A DNA stretch of 64,000 nt, taken from assembly GCF_018372875.1 (NCBI RefSeq), contig NZ_JAHAIF010000001.1, positions 1 to 64,000 of the forward strand. Reading direction: 5' to 3'. The position numbers were made by a program, and so were the translations under genes. Position 1 is the stretch's first letter. The number at the start of each line of letters is the position of its first letter. Source of the DNA: Clostridium sp. (lineage in GTDB: Bacteria > Bacillota > Clostridia > Clostridiales > Clostridiaceae). The notes beneath the pieces are model-generated. The model was given only the letters and a program-made list of their open reading frames with translations. It was not told the DNA's origin and did not search any database. This document shows positions 62,565 through 64,000 of this stretch, piece after piece.

Positions 62565-62702
62565 ATGAAGGCTGATAAGAGAACAAATAATGGTCTACAA
62601 AAAGGACAAAGAAGACAAAAGCTACATGAAGATCAAAACAATGTAGGAAATGAAAATGAACCATCATTTTTTGAGAATCATAATGGTGAGCAATTGAAAT
62701 AA
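62565..62702 (+). CDS. 45-residue charged small protein
   Basis: ATG 62565 follows GAGGAGTG at 10 nt and opens 45 codons, beginning MKADKRTNNGLQKGQRRQKL and ending NHNGEQLK. The product is very hydrophilic (Lys, Arg, Gln, Asn, Glu) with no hydrophobic core, similar in character to the 49-residue protein at 52635 but not clearly homologous. The function is unknown; a spore or nucleic-acid-binding role is a guess. A terminator follows. Confidence 0.62.
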   Translation: MKADKRTNNGLQKGQRRQKLHEDQNNVGNENEPSFFENHNGEQLK

Positions 62703-62707
62703 TTTAT

Positions 62708-62757
62708 AAAGAAGCTGTTGTAAAGTAAATAACTATTTTACAATAGCTTCTTTGTTT
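62708..62757. terminator. bidirectional terminator between convergent genes
   Basis: AAAGAAGCT-g-TTGTAAA (62708-62724) pairs with TTTACAA-t-AGCTTCTTT (62737-62753). It ends the small gene and ytaF. Confidence 0.85.
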
Positions 62758-63380
62758 TAGATAATTTTACTTATAGCTAAAACCATAAGTATTGCCCCTG
62801 AAAGCCAGGATAAATTGATATTTGATTTTTCAACTAATTTTTTACCAATAAAGCTACCCAATATAACAGCAAGAAAACCTATCAAGAAACATAATAAAAT
62901 AGTTTGTATATATCCACCACCTGCTAAACTACTACCAAATCCAACAGCTAAGCTATCAAATGAAAGGGCAATAGCAAGATAAAGAGATTCTTTAACTGAT
63001 AATTCTTTTGATTTATCAAGGTCAGCCTTTGTTTCATCAGCATAAACTTGTAATATAAAATTAAAGTCAAATAATCTAAAGGTAAAGGATTTTTCTTTAT
63101 TTAAGTGCTTTTGAATATAGGTTTTAAATAAGCTTTCGAATAATCTATATATACCTAAAATCATTAGTATAGAGAAACTTAAAGCTATAGGAAGTGTTCC
63201 TGGTAAAAAGTCTTTTATTAATCCACCAACAAATAATGAGATTCCTAAAATTATAGAACCAACAATACTAATGACGATAGAGGAAATGATAGGAATTTTT
63301 ATTTTATTGCTTCCATATGCCATACTAGCAACAAAAGCATCTATACAAATTGAAGAAACTAATAATAATGATTCTATCAT
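62757..63380 (-). CDS. ytaF: sporulation membrane protein YtaF (MntP-like)
   Basis: The 207-residue membrane protein has about six spans and two inverted halves. Each half begins with the metal-site pattern seen in MntP manganese exporters: SICIDAFVASMAYG near 10-23 and ALSFDSLAVGFGSSL near 137-151. YtaF is conserved in spore formers and is listed as a sporulation protein without known function. It is monocistronic. Confidence 0.88.
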   Translation of the reverse strand: MIESLLLVSSICIDAFVASMAYGSNKIKIPIISSIVISIVGSIILGISLFVGGLIKDFLPGTLPIALSFSILMILGIYRLFESLFKTYIQKHLNKEKSFTFRLFDFNFILQVYADETKADLDKSKELSVKESLYLAIALSFDSLAVGFGSSLAGGGYIQTILLCFLIGFLAVILGSFIGKKLVEKSNINLSWLSGAILMVLAISKII

Positions 63381-63447
63381 AGATATACCTCGACAAATTT
63401 CTAGTTATTAGTATATATATGAATAAAATATTACTTTAGTTACAAGA

Positions 63448-63474
63448 AGAACTCCCTAATTTTTAGGAAGTTCT
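63448..63474 (-). terminator. terminator of the PTP-like gene
   Basis: An 11-bp stem (63448-63458 with 63464-63474) with one mismatch overlaps the stop codon. Beyond it the minus strand continues TTGTAACT, a weak tail. Confidence 0.6.
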
Positions 63475-64000
63475 GTAGTTAATGTATATGGAGTTATATT
63501 ATTTTGCTTAATCCAATGGCTCCAAGTTGTTTTGAAATTATCATTATTTTCTTTGGTATATCTATAGAAGTTTCTTAGGAATAAAACTCTTTTACTTTCA
63601 TCTCCTGGTTTAAATAAATTAAAACCACCTAATAAAAACTGTCTGTTTATAATATCATCTAAACTTACATTTTTTGAGTTTTTAATCATATCAAAGAGTG
63701 ACATAAAGGTTGTTGTTCTTCCAATGCCTTCTTTACAATGAAAGTGAAGCCAATAATTATCAGGTAAATGCGTAACAAACTTTACAAATTGATCTACAGA
63801 TTCATCAGTAGGTCTATCACCATCAGTTACCGCTATTCTTAAATATCTTACATTATTTGATGAAACTAGCTTACTTTCATTTTCAACAACTGTTGGTATT
63901 AATGTATGCTTTCCATTGTCTAAAGTAAGGGATTTGCCAAAAGGTATTTCAGTTAATTGCTTAGCTTCCTTAGTTATAACTTCTTTATAATTAAGTCCAG
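63456..64000 (-). CDS. PTP-like (phytase-type) phosphatase, 5' end outside the window
   Basis: The minus-strand frame is open to the window edge; about 181 residues are visible and the N-terminus is missing. The protein-tyrosine-phosphatase loop HCKEGIGRTT (HCx5R) is preceded by LPDNYWLHF and, further up, by VTDGDRPTDESVDQFV, where the Asp acts as general acid. This matches the PTP-like phytase/PFA-DSP group found in anaerobes, which remove phosphate from inositol phosphates or phosphotyrosine. An ATG at 63704 is internal (just after the P-loop) and is not the start. Confidence 0.87.
   Translation of the reverse strand, partial: GLNYKEVITKEAKQLTEIPFGKSLTLDNGKHTLIPTVVENESKLVSSNNVRYLRIAVTDGDRPTDESVDQFVKFVTHLPDNYWLHFHCKEGIGRTTTFMSLFDMIKNSKNVSLDDIINRQFLLGGFNLFKPGDESKRVLFLRNFYRYTKENNDNFKTTWSHWIKQNNITPYTLTTELPKN

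Overview
This is AT-rich DNA (roughly 70% A+T by eye) with strong AGGAGG-type ribosome binding sites. Its gene content is that of a low-GC, anaerobic, spore-forming firmicute, most likely a Clostridium sensu stricto: SCIFF peptide and its radical-SAM maturase, rubrerythrin remnant, YtaF, DegV, DUF1846, many PTS systems and a T-box. I cannot name the species. No rRNA, tRNA, CRISPR array, intact insertion sequence or prophage is visible.

Layout. 0.3-4.4 kb: peroxide-stress block, with a domain-permuted AhpF-like reductase and AhpC on the minus strand, diverging from an ArsC/Spx-like protein, YaaA and a DUF3783-type protein. Fur/PerR-like palindromes lie between them. 4.5-7.6 kb: amino-sugar island (RpiR regulator, NanE epimerase, PTS EIICB). 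7.8-8.6 kb: decayed VTC/CotH locus. 8.7-13.3 kb: beta-glucoside operon (LicT antiterminator, three RAT sites, BglP, 6-phospho-beta-glucosidase). 13.5-19 kb: DUF368 transporter, then the SCIFF operon (scfA, scfB, M16 peptidase, Orn/Lys/Arg-decarboxylase-like protein) and a PP2C-like phosphatase. 20-25.7 kb: LysR regulator diverging from a CoA-disulfide/polysulfide reductase and a YeeE-type sulfur transporter, then an APC permease. 25.8-29.6 kb: four-gene surface O-acetylation operon (SGNH, DUF4358, MBOAT, DHHW/AlgX-like). 29.8-34.1 kb: GNAT gene with an in-frame TGA, a small membrane protein, a LytTR two-component pair and a methyltransferase. 34.3-41.2 kb: amino-acid block (AzlCD, TrmB, aminotransferase; YcxB-like pair; lipoprotein; T-box, Lrp, aminotransferase). 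41.5-46.3 kb: UbiA-type prenyltransferase, NMT1-like ABC importer and a lone cellobiose-type EIIC. 46.5-48.7 kb: guanine riboswitch, xanthine permease and xpt. 48.8-58.4 kb: ACT protein, MATE pump, DUF1846, small basic protein, thioesterase, L,D-transpeptidase, DegV and an ABC exporter. 58.5-59.9 kb: decayed genes (chimeric ABC relic, rubrerythrin relic). 59.9-64 kb: FAD/Rieske oxidoreductase, CxxC protein, cyclophilin lipoprotein, small charged protein, YtaF and the end of a PTP-like phosphatase.

The most unusual signals are: (i) a roughly 90-nt structured element present in four same-strand copies, always in 3' intergenic space (13355, 20005, 54136, 55921); (ii) a reductase with its AhpF N-terminal domain moved to the C-terminus; (iii) three RAT antiterminator sites, the last with no terminator; (iv) repeated traces of internal-deletion gene decay; (v) very short genes (scfA, a 57-aa membrane protein, 49- and 45-aa charged proteins); (vi) nested dyads around the azlC promoter. 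All functional statements rest on motif recognition; no searches were run.
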